Shown here one piece after another: positions 7,579 through 16,588 of a DNA stretch of 46,058 nt. The notes below the pieces were generated by a model. It had not been told where the DNA came from. It worked only from the letters and a program-made list of their open reading frames with translations, and did no database searches. The translations under genes were made by a program, and so were the position numbers. Origin of the DNA: DAIDKA01 sp036489445 (GTDB lineage: Bacteria > Pseudomonadota > Gammaproteobacteria > Steroidobacterales > Steroidobacteraceae); NCBI GenBank assembly GCA_036489445.1, contig DASXFV010000079.1:1-46058 (forward strand), read 5' to 3'. Position 1 is the stretch's first letter. Every line of letters begins with the position of its first letter.

Positions 7579-9219
7579 TCATAGGGTCCCCGAGCGGTGG
7601 TCTTTGATGATTTCGCGCGCGGCATTGTGGCCGGGCACGGCAGTCACGCCACCACCCGGATGGGCGCCCGATCCGCACAAATACAGGCCGCGCACGGGCG
7701 TCCGGTAGTCACCGTAGCCCAGCAGTGGCCGTGCGGCCCAGATCTGGTCCAGCCCCAGGGCGCCATGGAAGATGTCGCCGCCCAGCAGTCCGAAGCGTTC
7801 CTCCAGATCCGCAGGCGAAAGCGCCAGTGTACCCACGATGCTACCCCTGAAGTTGGGTGCATGGCGACTCACCGTGTCGATGATCAAATTGGCGGCGGTA
7901 TCGCGTTCATCCTGCCAGCGTCGCCCGTTGGGTAGCTGGTAGCGAAAATGCTGGCAAAACAGGCTCGCCACGTGCGCACCGGGCGGGGCCAGGGAATCAT
8001 CGATGGTGCTGGGAATCAGCATCTCCACAATGGGCGTCTGCGACATGCCCGCGGTCCGGGCGCTCAGATACGCCCGATCCATGAAGTCAAGTGAGGGCGC
8101 CATGATGATGCCGGCGCCCAGATGTGGGCCATTTGCGGGCATGCCATTGAAGTGTGGCAGTTCAGACAGCGCGACGTTCATGCGGAAGGTGGCTGACTCG
8201 CAGCGGAAGCGCTGGATACGTGCCAGGAAATCATCAGGTAATGCCGTCGCAGCGATCAGCCGGGTGAAGAGCAGCCTCGGGTTGATGTTGGCGGCGATCC
8301 GGCACGCGCCGATCTGCCGTCCATCCTGTAACTGCAGACCCGTGGCAAGACCGCGACCGTTGTGGCTGTCCGTCACACAGACCCGCTCGACGCCTGCGTC
8401 CAGCTGGATGTCCACGCCGAGCCTGCGGGCTTCGGCGGCCATTGCCTGGGTGATGGAGCCCATGCCGCCGATGGCATGGCCCCAGGCGCCAGTCTTGCCG
8501 TTCGTCTCGCCGAAAGCGTGGTGCAGCAGCACATAGCCGCTGCCGGGGGAGTAGGGGCTCTGCCAGGCTCCCACCACGGCATCAAATCCCAACAGCGCCT
8601 TGATGGCATCGCTTTCAAACCAGCCATCCAGGAGCTCCCCCGCGCTGCGGGTGAAGAGTTCATGGACCTCGTATTGCGCCGTGGCGGGAAGTTTCCTGAA
8701 AGCATTACCCATACTGAGCAGACCCAGCAGATCGCGGGTGCGGCGCAGGTTGGCGGGCGGTGTGCGCAGCAGCAGATCGCGCAGAAAGGCGACGACCCGG
8801 TCCAACATCCGGTAGTAATCCGTCAGGCGGTCGGCGTCCTTGGGTGAGAAGGCTGCAAGCGCGGCGCGGGTGTCGACACTGTTGGGTCCGACGCAAAAGT
8901 TGCGCTGCTGCGGCCCCTCACCCAGGGGCAGGAAGTTCTGCATGGGTCGTTCGATGATCCGCAGGCCGTGATCTTTGAGGCGCAGATCGCGGATGACCTG
9001 CTGGTGCAGCAGGCTCACGGTATAGCTGGCGGTGGAGTTACGAAAACCGGGATGGAACTCCTCGGTGACTGCCGTGCCCCCGGCGATGCCGCGGCGTTCG
9101 AAAACCCCGACTTTCAGTCCCGCCCGAGCCAGGTAGCAGGCGCACGTGAGGCCGTTGTGGCCCGCGCCGATGATGGCCACGTCGTAAGAGTTGGCGCGCG
9201 CGGCGGATCGGGGCGCCAT
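7579..9219 (-). CDS. FAD-dependent oxidoreductase, CrtI/PYROXD2-like
   Basis: 546-residue flavoprotein of the phytoene-desaturase-like family. The N-terminal dinucleotide-binding motif YDVAIIGAGHNGLTCACYL is followed by the ERR-GIAGG strand. The C-terminal FAD motif GLYLCGSGAHPGGGVTAVPGH is also intact. Members closest in pattern (PYROXD2 type) have no established substrate, and no carotenoid genes are nearby, so a carotenoid role is not supported. ATG 9219 starts 13 residues before the Rossmann strand, the usual spacing. ATG 9255 and ATG 9291 are alternatives; the last would overlap the start codon of the divergent GH67 gene. Ribosome binding sites are weak for all three. Confidence 0.8.
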   Translation of the reverse strand: MAPRSAARANSYDVAIIGAGHNGLTCACYLARAGLKVGVFERRGIAGGTAVTEEFHPGFRNSTASYTVSLLHQQVIRDLRLKDHGLRIIERPMQNFLPLGEGPQQRNFCVGPNSVDTRAALAAFSPKDADRLTDYYRMLDRVVAFLRDLLLRTPPANLRRTRDLLGLLSMGNAFRKLPATAQYEVHELFTRSAGELLDGWFESDAIKALLGFDAVVGAWQSPYSPGSGYVLLHHAFGETNGKTGAWGHAIGGMGSITQAMAAEARRLGVDIQLDAGVERVCVTDSHNGRGLATGLQLQDGRQIGACRIAANINPRLLFTRLIAATALPDDFLARIQRFRCESATFRMNVALSELPHFNGMPANGPHLGAGIIMAPSLDFMDRAYLSARTAGMSQTPIVEMLIPSTIDDSLAPPGAHVASLFCQHFRYQLPNGRRWQDERDTAANLIIDTVSRHAPNFRGSIVGTLALSPADLEERFGLLGGDIFHGALGLDQIWAARPLLGYGDYRTPVRGLYLCGSGAHPGGGVTAVPGHNAAREIIKDHRSGTL

Positions 9220-9289
9220 CACAATATCTTGCGCCCGATTGTGGCGCCCACGCATTTCAGACAGTCTTGCGCCTTCAGGAGCTTGGTGC

Positions 9290-11476
9290 ATGAATTTTCC
9301 GCGGTGCGTTGCAGTTTCACTGGTCCTGGTACTCGCGATGGGTGTGGTCGAGGCCGCCCGGGCTGACCCGGTGGCGGGCGAAGACGGCTACAAACTCTGG
9401 TTGCGCTACACCAGTGTAGAGCAGCCCTGGCGCGATAGTTACGCCGGCCGGGCCACCCGGATCGTGGCCTTTGGCCACTCGCAGGTCATGCAGGCTGCAG
9501 TGTCGGAACTGGCCACTGGATTTGACGGCATGCTGGGGTCTGCGCCCCGGGCAGACTCCTCGGCCGCGGCGGTGATCGAGGGCAGCGTCGTGCTGGGCAC
9601 GCCGGAATCTTCGCCCGAAATCGCCGCACGCGCTCGCGCACTCAAACTCGCCGCTGCCGGCCCGGAAGGCTTCGTGCTGCAGTCCACCCAGTGGGGCGGA
9701 CATCGGGTGACACTGATCGCGGCCAATGAAGATGTGGGACTGCTGTACGGCGCGTTTCGCTACCTGGAAATCATGCAGATGCGCGCGCCGGTCACGACGC
9801 TCGATGTGCACGCTGCGCCGCGCCTGAAACTGCGGGTGCTGGATCACTGGGACAACCCCGATCGCAGCGTGGAACGTGGCTACGCCGGGCAGTCCATCTG
9901 GGACTTCTGGCGGCTGCCCGGTTATGTGGATCCGCGCTATACGGACTACGCGCGCGCGGATGCGTCCGTTGGTATCAACGGCGTCGTGCTCAACAATGTC
10001 AACGCCAATTCCGTGTACCTGAGGCCTCAGTGGATTGCCAAGGTCGCGGCGATCGCGGCTGTCATGCGGCCTTACGGCATACATGTCTATCTGTCCGTGC
10101 AGTTCAATAGCCCGCTGGCGCTCGGCGAGACCCGCACCGGGGATCCGCGCGATCCGGCGGTCAGCGCCTGGTGGCACGCCAAAGCCGATGAAATCTACCG
10201 CGCCATTCCAGATTTCGGCGGCTTTCTGGTCAAGGCGGACAGTGAAGGCCAGCCCGGTCCACGCGACTACCATCTCACCCAGGCGCAGGGTGCCAACATG
10301 ATCGCAGGCGCCCTGGCGCCGCATGGTGGCGTGCTGATGTGGCGTGCGTTCGTTTATGCGACGCAGAACGCCCAGGACCGTGTCCGGCAGGCGTACGCCG
10401 AGTTCAAACCGCTGGATGGGCAGTTCGCGCCCAATGTGCTGGTGCAGATCAAAAACGGACCGTTGGATTTCCAGCCGCGCGAGCCCGCGCATCCCCTCTT
10501 TGGCGCCATGCCCAAGACCAACGAGATGCTTGAAGTGCAGCTGACAAAGGAATACCTGGGTTTCTCCACGCACCTGGTCTACCTGGGAGATCTGATTTCG
10601 GAAGTGCTGCGCTGGGACACGTTTGCGCACGGCCGGGGCTCCACGGTGGCCCGCGTGATTGACGGTTCTTTGGACGGCCACACTTTGACGGGCATGGCGG
10701 GCGTTGCCAATGTCGGTGCGGATCGGAACTGGACCGGCTCAATCTTCGGGCAGGCCGACTGGTACGCCTTTGGCCGCCTGGCCTGGGATCCGCAGACCGA
10801 TCCTGCGGCGATCGCCGCCGATTGGGTGCGGCTGACATTCTCCAGTGACCCCAAGGTGGTCACGCCCATCGTGGCGATGATGATGCGCTCACGTGAGGCC
10901 GTCGTTGACTACATGACGCCGCTGGGACTGGCGCACATCATGGGAACCGGCGATCACTATGGGCCTGCGCCCTGGGTGGACAATCTCGAGCGCGCCGAAT
11001 GGAATCCGGCCTACTACCATCACGCCGGGAAAGATGGGATAGGTTTTGATCGCACGGCCACGGGCAGCAATGCGCTGGCGGACTATGCGCCCGAGGTGGC
11101 ACGCCAGCTGGCGGATCCCAACGCTGATGATGCGAAGTTCCTGCTGTGGTTCCACCACGTGCCCTGGAACGACCGGCTGGCTTCCGGTCGCACCGTCTGG
11201 CAGGAGCTCACCTACCGCTATACCCGCGGGGTGAGCACCGTGCACTGGATGGCCAGCAGCTGGGACTCACTGCGGCCCTATGTCGACCCGGAGCGCTTCG
11301 AGCAGACCGCCGCCTTCCTGCGTATCCAGCAGCAGGAGGCCCAGCTGTGGCGCGACGCCTGTATCGCGTACTTTGGGCAGCAATCGGGCTTGCCCCTGCC
11401 GCCGGGAATCGCGGCACCGGCGCACCCACTTTCGTGGTATGAGGCCCAGGTCTATCGCTACGCGCCCGGGCATTAG
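9290..11476 (+). CDS. Secreted GH67 alpha-glucuronidase
   Basis: 728-residue family 67 glycoside hydrolase that removes (4-O-methyl-)glucuronic acid from the non-reducing end of aldouronic xylo-oligosaccharides. A Sec signal peptide covers about residues 1-26 (ends EAARA). The acid/base region shows ADSEGQPGP with its Glu, and the inverting-base pair shows KNGPLDFQPREP (Asp) and EVQLTKEYLG (Glu), matching the residues known from the Cellvibrio and Geobacillus enzymes. AGGAG eight bases before ATG 9290 fixes the start. Export suggests action in the periplasm or outside. It is divergent from the oxidoreductase and convergent with the sugar symporter, with a 4-base stop overlap. The product should feed the GH3 enzyme and the xylose genes that follow. 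Confidence 0.93.
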   Translation: MNFPRCVAVSLVLVLAMGVVEAARADPVAGEDGYKLWLRYTSVEQPWRDSYAGRATRIVAFGHSQVMQAAVSELATGFDGMLGSAPRADSSAAAVIEGSVVLGTPESSPEIAARARALKLAAAGPEGFVLQSTQWGGHRVTLIAANEDVGLLYGAFRYLEIMQMRAPVTTLDVHAAPRLKLRVLDHWDNPDRSVERGYAGQSIWDFWRLPGYVDPRYTDYARADASVGINGVVLNNVNANSVYLRPQWIAKVAAIAAVMRPYGIHVYLSVQFNSPLALGETRTGDPRDPAVSAWWHAKADEIYRAIPDFGGFLVKADSEGQPGPRDYHLTQAQGANMIAGALAPHGGVLMWRAFVYATQNAQDRVRQAYAEFKPLDGQFAPNVLVQIKNGPLDFQPREPAHPLFGAMPKTNEMLEVQLTKEYLGFSTHLVYLGDLISEVLRWDTFAHGRGSTVARVIDGSLDGHTLTGMAGVANVGADRNWTGSIFGQADWYAFGRLAWDPQTDPAAIAADWVRLTFSSDPKVVTPIVAMMMRSREAVVDYMTPLGLAHIMGTGDHYGPAPWVDNLERAEWNPAYYHHAGKDGIGFDRTATGSNALADYAPEVARQLADPNADDAKFLLWFHHVPWNDRLASGRTVWQELTYRYTRGVSTVHWMASSWDSLRPYVDPERFEQTAAFLRIQQQEAQLWRDACIAYFGQQSGLPLPPGIAAPAHPLSWYEAQVYRYAPGH

Positions 11477-12906
11477 CCGTGCATCTGCTCCAGTTCCATG
11501 CCGCGGGTCTCATGCACCATGGCCCGCACGAAGAAGAATGACACCAGGGCGGAGAGTGCATAGAAGCCGTAGGTGACCACCAGCCCTACTGTGGAGGCCA
11601 GCATCGGAAAGCTCACACTGATCCCGTAGTTGGCCATCCACTGGGCGAAACCTGCGACCGCCAGTCCCGAACCGCGGATCTGGTTGGGGAACATCTCCCC
11701 CAGCATCACCCACATCACCGGCCCCCAGCTGGCGTTAAAGAAGATCACATACAGATTGGCGCTGACCAGCGCCAGGACGCCGGCCGCGTGGGGTAGCTGC
11801 AGCGTGCCATTCACCAGTGAACCGGTGGAAAATGCCGCGGCAACCAGGCCCAGGGTCACGGCCATGCCGACGGACCCGATCAGGAGCAGGGGCCTGCGGC
11901 CGATCCGGTCCACCGTGAAGATGGTGAAGATGCACGCCGCAATCGACAGCACCCCCGACACCACGTTGAAGAAGAGGGAGTCGGATTCACTGAACCCCAC
12001 TGACTCCCACAGCACCGTGCCGTAATAGAAGACGACGTTGATGCCGACCAACTGCTGAAACACGGCCAGCCCGATGCCGACCCAGACAATGCGCCGAATC
12101 CTGCCGGCACCATCCAGCAGATCTGACATTTTGGGGCGATGTTGATCCGTTGCCAGGGAGCTTGCGATCGCCTCAACCTTGCGCTGCGCCTCTGAGGCGC
12201 CAAAGATGCGGGTCAACACGACTTGGGCCTGCGCCAGGCGACCGCGGGAAACCAGGAAGCGCGGGCTTTCCGGGATGACGAGCAGCATGATCAGGAATAT
12301 GGCGGCCGGCACGACCTGCATCCAGAACATCCAGCGCCACGCGGGGTAACCCAGCCATAGCATCGCAGTGGAGCCCCCTGCGACTTTGGCCAGGACGTAA
12401 TTGGCCAGGAACGCTCCGGTCAGGCCGATGATGATCATGACCTGCTGCAGGCTCGCGAGCTTGCCGCGCGAGCGTGCCGGGGTGACCTCGCTGATATACG
12501 CCGGACACAGGATACTGGCCGCTCCTACTCCCAGGCCGCCGATGAAGCGGGCGACGATGAACACGACAGAGGAGGGTGCATCGCCCGCCGCCAGCGCGCT
12601 GAGCAGAAAGAAAATGGCGGCGATGATCATCACCGTGCGCCGTCCGATCAGATCCGCCAGTCGTCCTGCAATGAAGGCGCCCACGGCGCAGCCCACCAGG
12701 ATCGCGGCAACATTGAAGCCGGTTTCGAGTCGGGTGAGGTTGAACGTCCGCTGCAGACCATCCTGCGTGCCGTTGATGACTCCGCTGTCGTAGCCAAACA
12801 TGAAGCCGCCGATCGTGGCCACGGCCACAATGGCGAATACGAACAGCATGTTGGCGGGTGCGCTAGCGGTATAACCGGGCGTCGAGTCCTTGGTAGCAGC
12901 GTGCAT
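11473..12906 (-). CDS. MFS sugar-proton symporter, probable xylose importer
   Basis: 477-residue sugar porter of the major facilitator superfamily with 12 predicted membrane helices. Family signatures are seen: GYDSGVINGTQ in helix 1, AGRLADLIGRR between helices 2 and 3, RFIGGLGVGAAS in helix 4, PESPRFLVSRGR after helix 6 and the C-terminal ETRGMELEQ. XylE and GLUT proteins share these. Its place among xylA, xylB and xylosidase genes makes D-xylose the likely substrate, but glucose or galactose cannot be excluded. It reads opposite to galM-xylB-xylA. A run of eight G after five A sits directly before ATG 12906 and serves as the ribosome binding site. A weak promoter (TTGGTG-18-TCATAA) lies upstream. 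Confidence 0.88.
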   Translation of the reverse strand: MHAATKDSTPGYTASAPANMLFVFAIVAVATIGGFMFGYDSGVINGTQDGLQRTFNLTRLETGFNVAAILVGCAVGAFIAGRLADLIGRRTVMIIAAIFFLLSALAAGDAPSSVVFIVARFIGGLGVGAASILCPAYISEVTPARSRGKLASLQQVMIIIGLTGAFLANYVLAKVAGGSTAMLWLGYPAWRWMFWMQVVPAAIFLIMLLVIPESPRFLVSRGRLAQAQVVLTRIFGASEAQRKVEAIASSLATDQHRPKMSDLLDGAGRIRRIVWVGIGLAVFQQLVGINVVFYYGTVLWESVGFSESDSLFFNVVSGVLSIAACIFTIFTVDRIGRRPLLLIGSVGMAVTLGLVAAAFSTGSLVNGTLQLPHAAGVLALVSANLYVIFFNASWGPVMWVMLGEMFPNQIRGSGLAVAGFAQWMANYGISVSFPMLASTVGLVVTYGFYALSALVSFFFVRAMVHETRGMELEQMHG

Positions 12907-12907
12907 G

Positions 12908-12920
12908 CCCCCCCCTTTTT
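12908..12920 (-). repeat. A5-G8 homopolymer tract at the transporter ribosome binding site
   Basis: The plus strand reads eight C then five T, so the transporter mRNA reads AAAAAGGGGGGGGC directly before its AUG. The G run is the only Shine-Dalgarno-like sequence. Its length is in the range where slippage could alter spacing. Confidence 0.6.
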
Positions 12921-12971
12921 ATGATTCGTCAGCTTACACTTTCACCAACGGGCTTAGGGGTTGGGCTCTTG

Positions 12972-13814
12972 ATGATGCTTGGGAACGGGGATGTGCGCGT
13001 CATGGTGGATGCGGCGCACGGCGGCGCGATACGGGAATTGAGTTGGCGCGGCCTGCCGGTGCTGCGTACGGCCCTGTCCGCGACCGATACCGATCCGTTT
13101 TCCACGGCCTGCTTTGCGCTCGTGCCCTATGCCAACCGCATCGCACAGGGCCGTTTCGCCTTCCGCGGCATCGAGATCGGCCTGCGACGCAACTGGGACC
13201 GGGATGCCCATCCCCTTCATGGACAGGGCTGGCGCTTGCCCTGGAGTGTTGAGCAGTCATCTGTTGCCGCCGCCACACTGGTATTTGCCGGCGGTGGTGA
13301 TGACTGGCCGTGGCGTTATCGAGCGGTTCAGGAATTCGCCGTGCTCGCGGCGGGCCTCAAGGTGCGCCTGTCGGTGGCGAATCTGGCGGACAGCCCGATG
13401 CCAGCGATGCTCGGATTGCATCCCTATTTCCCCCAGGCGGCCGTGGCCACGGTGGAAACATCGGCCACGACGGTCTGGCTCCCGGATGCCCAGGCGCTAC
13501 CGATCGAGGAGGTCAGGATACCTCCGGAATGGTCGTTCCAGACGGCCCGGCCGGCCACCCTGGTGGCGCTGGATCACTGCTTCGATCATTGGCAGGGTGT
13601 GGCCACTCTGCGCTGGCCGGATCGGGTCGTTAGAATGACCGCGACGGGCTGCCGGGCGCTGCACGTGTACACCCCTGCCAAGGCTGATTTCTTCTGCCTG
13701 GAGCCACAGAGCGCGCCCGTCGGTGCGCTGAATCGGGTCCAGGGCGAGGTGGCGGTACTGGGTCCCGGCGAGAACCTGCAGATCAGTGTTGAATTCATTG
13801 TGGAGCGGGCCTGA
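12972..13814 (+). CDS. Aldose 1-epimerase (mutarotase)
   Basis: 280-residue GalM-type mutarotase that interconverts alpha and beta anomers of aldoses such as xylose, glucose or galactose. The family pattern is seen: NRIAQGRFAFRG, the first catalytic-site His in HPLHGQGWRLPW, the second in LGLHPYFPQ and the catalytic Glu in LEPQSAPVGALN near the C-terminus. ATG 12972 is preferred: it matches the short N-terminus of relatives (LGNGDVRVMVD), and AGGGG lies upstream. ATG 12921 extends the frame by 17 residues without a ribosome binding site and would leave only 14 bases for two divergent promoters. It is the first gene of an apparent operon; xylB begins with the very next base after its stop. Here it probably presents alpha-xylose to the isomerase. 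Confidence 0.87.
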   Translation: MMLGNGDVRVMVDAAHGGAIRELSWRGLPVLRTALSATDTDPFSTACFALVPYANRIAQGRFAFRGIEIGLRRNWDRDAHPLHGQGWRLPWSVEQSSVAAATLVFAGGGDDWPWRYRAVQEFAVLAAGLKVRLSVANLADSPMPAMLGLHPYFPQAAVATVETSATTVWLPDAQALPIEEVRIPPEWSFQTARPATLVALDHCFDHWQGVATLRWPDRVVRMTATGCRALHVYTPAKADFFCLEPQSAPVGALNRVQGEVAVLGPGENLQISVEFIVERA

Positions 13815-15272
13815 ATGTACCTGGGCATCGACCTCGGCACCTCCAGCGTCAAGGCCGTGATCGTGGATGACGCCGAAGCGCTCGTGGCCCAGGCCAGCTC
13901 GCCACTGTCGGTATCACGACCGCAACCGCAGTTCTCGGAGCAGGAGGCAGGCGCCTGGTGGCGAGCTACGGTTGATTCGATCCTGCGTCTGCCACCCGCC
14001 GCGCGCGCCGCAGTGCGCGCCGTGGGGCTGTCCGGCCAGATGCACGGGGCGACAGTGCTCGATGCCGCGGGCACCCCCTTGCGTGCGGCGATTCTCTGGA
14101 ATGACGGCCGCGCGGGGCGTGAGTGCATCGAGCTGGAACGTCGCGAGCCGCGCTCGCGTGCCATCACCGGCAATATCATGATGCCCGGCTTCACGGCGCC
14201 GAAGCTGCTGTGGGTGGCGCGCCACGAACCGGAACTCTTCGCGCGCACAGCCACGGTGCTGCTACCGAAGGATTTCCTGCGGCTGCAGCTCACCGGGGAA
14301 CGGGTCAGCGATATGTCGGATGCCTCCGGCACCGGATGGCTGGATGTGGCGCATCGCGATTGGTCCGATGCCATGCTGGCAGTGACCGGTCTGTCCCGCG
14401 CCCAGATGCCGCGTCTGGTCGAGGGCAATGCCGTATCCGGGCAGTTGACGGCGCAAGCGGCGCAGCAGCTGGGTATGAGTCGGGTACCGGTCGCAGGCGG
14501 GGCGGGAGACAACGCGGCCAGCGCCGTGGGCATGGGCATCATTGCCTCCGGCCAGTCGTTCCTGTCGCTCGGCACCTCCGGAGTTCTGTTCGCGGTGACG
14601 GATCAGTTCCGGCCGAATCCGCAGCGCGCTGCGCACGCCTTCTGCCACGCCATCCCCGGCTGCTGGCACCAGATGGCGGTGCTGCTGTCGGCTGCGAGTG
14701 CCCTCGACTGGGTGGCGCAGCTATTGGGAGCGACGCACCTGGCAGGCCTGGTCGACTCGGCCCGCAGCCGTGGCGTGCGCCGGGACTCGCCTTACTTCCT
14801 GCCCTATCTGTCCGGTGAACGCACACCGCACAATGATCCGTACGCACGTGGAGTGTTCTTTGGCCTCGACCATGACACCTCGCCCCCTGACCTGGTCGGC
14901 GCGGTACTGGAAGGTGTTGCACTCGCTTTTGCCGACGGTCTGGAGGTTCTGCAGATACACGGCGGCGTCAATGAAATCAGCGTGACCGGCGGTGGTGCGC
15001 GGCTCCCCTACTGGGGACAGCTGTTGGCTGCAGCGCTGAATCGCCCGCTGACATACCGTTTGGGCAGTGAGCTCGGCGCTGCCTTGGGGGCCGCGCGACT
15101 GGCGCGCATGGCGTTGACCGGTGAATCGCCGGCGGTGGTCTGCAGCCTGCCCCCCATGGTGCAGGTCATCGCACCCGATCCCCAGCTTGTCGCATTGCTC
15201 GCGCAGCGGCGCGTGCGGTTCATACAACTTTATCGCGATCTTCGGAACAGCTTTCAGGAGTCCGCCGTATGA
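13815..15272 (+). CDS. xylB: Xylulokinase
   Basis: 485-residue FGGY-family kinase that phosphorylates D-xylulose to xylulose 5-phosphate for the pentose phosphate pathway. The N-terminal phosphate loop LGIDLGTSSVKAVIVD, the substrate motif GLSGQMHG, ILWNDGRA and the catalytic Asp in GGAGDNAASAVGMG are visible; LSLGTSG follows. GQMHG is characteristic of xylulokinase rather than glycerol or gluconate kinase. ATG 13815 abuts the galM stop, and its own stop overlaps the xylA start as ATGA, so translation is probably coupled. Cytoplasmic. Confidence 0.94.
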   Translation: MYLGIDLGTSSVKAVIVDDAEALVAQASSPLSVSRPQPQFSEQEAGAWWRATVDSILRLPPAARAAVRAVGLSGQMHGATVLDAAGTPLRAAILWNDGRAGRECIELERREPRSRAITGNIMMPGFTAPKLLWVARHEPELFARTATVLLPKDFLRLQLTGERVSDMSDASGTGWLDVAHRDWSDAMLAVTGLSRAQMPRLVEGNAVSGQLTAQAAQQLGMSRVPVAGGAGDNAASAVGMGIIASGQSFLSLGTSGVLFAVTDQFRPNPQRAAHAFCHAIPGCWHQMAVLLSAASALDWVAQLLGATHLAGLVDSARSRGVRRDSPYFLPYLSGERTPHNDPYARGVFFGLDHDTSPPDLVGAVLEGVALAFADGLEVLQIHGGVNEISVTGGGARLPYWGQLLAAALNRPLTYRLGSELGAALGAARLARMALTGESPAVVCSLPPMVQVIAPDPQLVALLAQRRVRFIQLYRDLRNSFQESAV

Positions 15273-16585
15273 GCATTTTCTCTGACATTGAACCCATCCG
15301 CTTCGCCGGAGGCGATGCCACCGGTGAGCTGGTCTACCGCGTCTACGACCCGAACCGGCTGGTACTGGGCAAGCCCATGCAGGAATGGCTGCGGATCGCC
15401 GTGTGTTACTGGCATTCCTTCAACTGGCCGGGCGCGGACATCTTTGGCGCCGGCACACTCTCCAGACCCTGGCTGGGTGCGACGGTCACTCAGGCGATGG
15501 CCGACGAGAAGCTTGAAGCTGCCTTTGATTTCATCTCGCGGCTGGGCGTGCCGTACTTCACTTTCCATGATGTGGACGCCATGGCAACCGCCACCACCAT
15601 CAAGGATCACAACAGTAACCTGCGACGCATTGAAGAGACGATGGCGCAGCGGATGTCCGCCACCGGCATCAAGTTGTTGTGGGGCACGGCGAACCTGTTC
15701 ACCCACCCGCGCTACGCCGGCGGGGCCGCAACCAGTCCGCATCCGGAAGTGTTCGCGTGGGCGGCGGCGCAGGTGCGCGCGGCCCTGGAAACGACACACC
15801 GCCTGGGTGGGGAAAACTATGTCCTATGGGGCGGTCGCGAAGGCTATGACTCGTTGCTGAACACTGATCTGGGCCGCGAGCTGGATCAGTATGGCCGGTT
15901 CCTGTCCATGGTCGTGGATCACAAGCACCGCTTGGGGTTCAAGGGCACGATTCTCATCGAGCCCAAGCCCTTCGAGCCCACCAAACATCAGTACGACCAT
16001 GACTGCGCGGCCGTGTTCGCCTTTCTGGAAAAGTACGGCCTGGCCCGGGAGGTCAAGGTCAACATTGAGGTCAATCACGCGACGCTGGCGGGCCTGGACT
16101 TTGAGCACGAGGTGGCCGTCGCTCGTGCGTACGGCATCTTCGGTTCGATTGACATGAATCGCGGCGATCCCCGCAATGGCTGGGACACGGACCAGTTTCC
16201 CAACAACGCCCAGGAATTGGTGCCCGCAGTCATGCAGGTGGTGGAAGACGGTGGCTTGGGCAGCGGTGGTTTCAACTTCGATGCCAAGCTGCGTCGCCAG
16301 TCGGTGGATCCGGTGGATCTGTATCTGGCGCATATCGGCGGCATCGACACGATCGCGCGCGCGTTGCTGGCCGCGGCGGACCTCGTCAGCGCCGGGGAGC
16401 TCAAGCGGCTGCGTACGCAGCGCTACCAGGGCTGGAACGGTGACCTCGGCCGGCGTGTCATGCAGGGCGAATTCAGCCTGGGGGCACTGGCGGATCACGC
16501 CGCCGCCCACAACTTCGACCCCAGAGCACCCTCGGGTAAGCAGGAACTCGCCGAGAGCCTGCTCGCCCGGCATTGCAAGTACTAG
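15269..16585 (+). CDS. xylA: Xylose isomerase
   Basis: 438-residue class II xylose isomerase, a cytoplasmic metal-dependent enzyme converting D-xylose to D-xylulose. The catalytic and metal-site residues are in place: FTFHDVD, ILIEPKPFEPTKHQYD (metal Glu and active Lys), NIEVNHATLAG (Glu, His) and SIDMNRGD followed by GWDTDQFP (Asp ligands). Length matches the E. coli class II enzyme. CAGGAG is eight bases before ATG 15269, inside the end of xylB. Gene order xylB then xylA is the reverse of the E. coli xylAB order. No XylR regulator gene or known XylR site was seen near it. Confidence 0.96.
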   Translation: MSIFSDIEPIRFAGGDATGELVYRVYDPNRLVLGKPMQEWLRIAVCYWHSFNWPGADIFGAGTLSRPWLGATVTQAMADEKLEAAFDFISRLGVPYFTFHDVDAMATATTIKDHNSNLRRIEETMAQRMSATGIKLLWGTANLFTHPRYAGGAATSPHPEVFAWAAAQVRAALETTHRLGGENYVLWGGREGYDSLLNTDLGRELDQYGRFLSMVVDHKHRLGFKGTILIEPKPFEPTKHQYDHDCAAVFAFLEKYGLAREVKVNIEVNHATLAGLDFEHEVAVARAYGIFGSIDMNRGDPRNGWDTDQFPNNAQELVPAVMQVVEDGGLGSGGFNFDAKLRRQSVDPVDLYLAHIGGIDTIARALLAAADLVSAGELKRLRTQRYQGWNGDLGRRVMQGEFSLGALADHAAAHNFDPRAPSGKQELAESLLARHCKY

Positions 16586-16588
16586 GGG

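Noticed and set aside
7579..9219. Carotenoid biosynthesis role for the CrtI-like oxidoreductase
   Set aside because: No crtB, crtE or crtY genes nearby, and the sequence pattern is closer to PYROXD2-type proteins of unknown substrate.
12935..12940. TACACT as a -10 box for galM-xylB-xylA
   Set aside because: No acceptable -35 hexamer lies 15-19 bases upstream (a C run is there), so it was not listed as a promoter.
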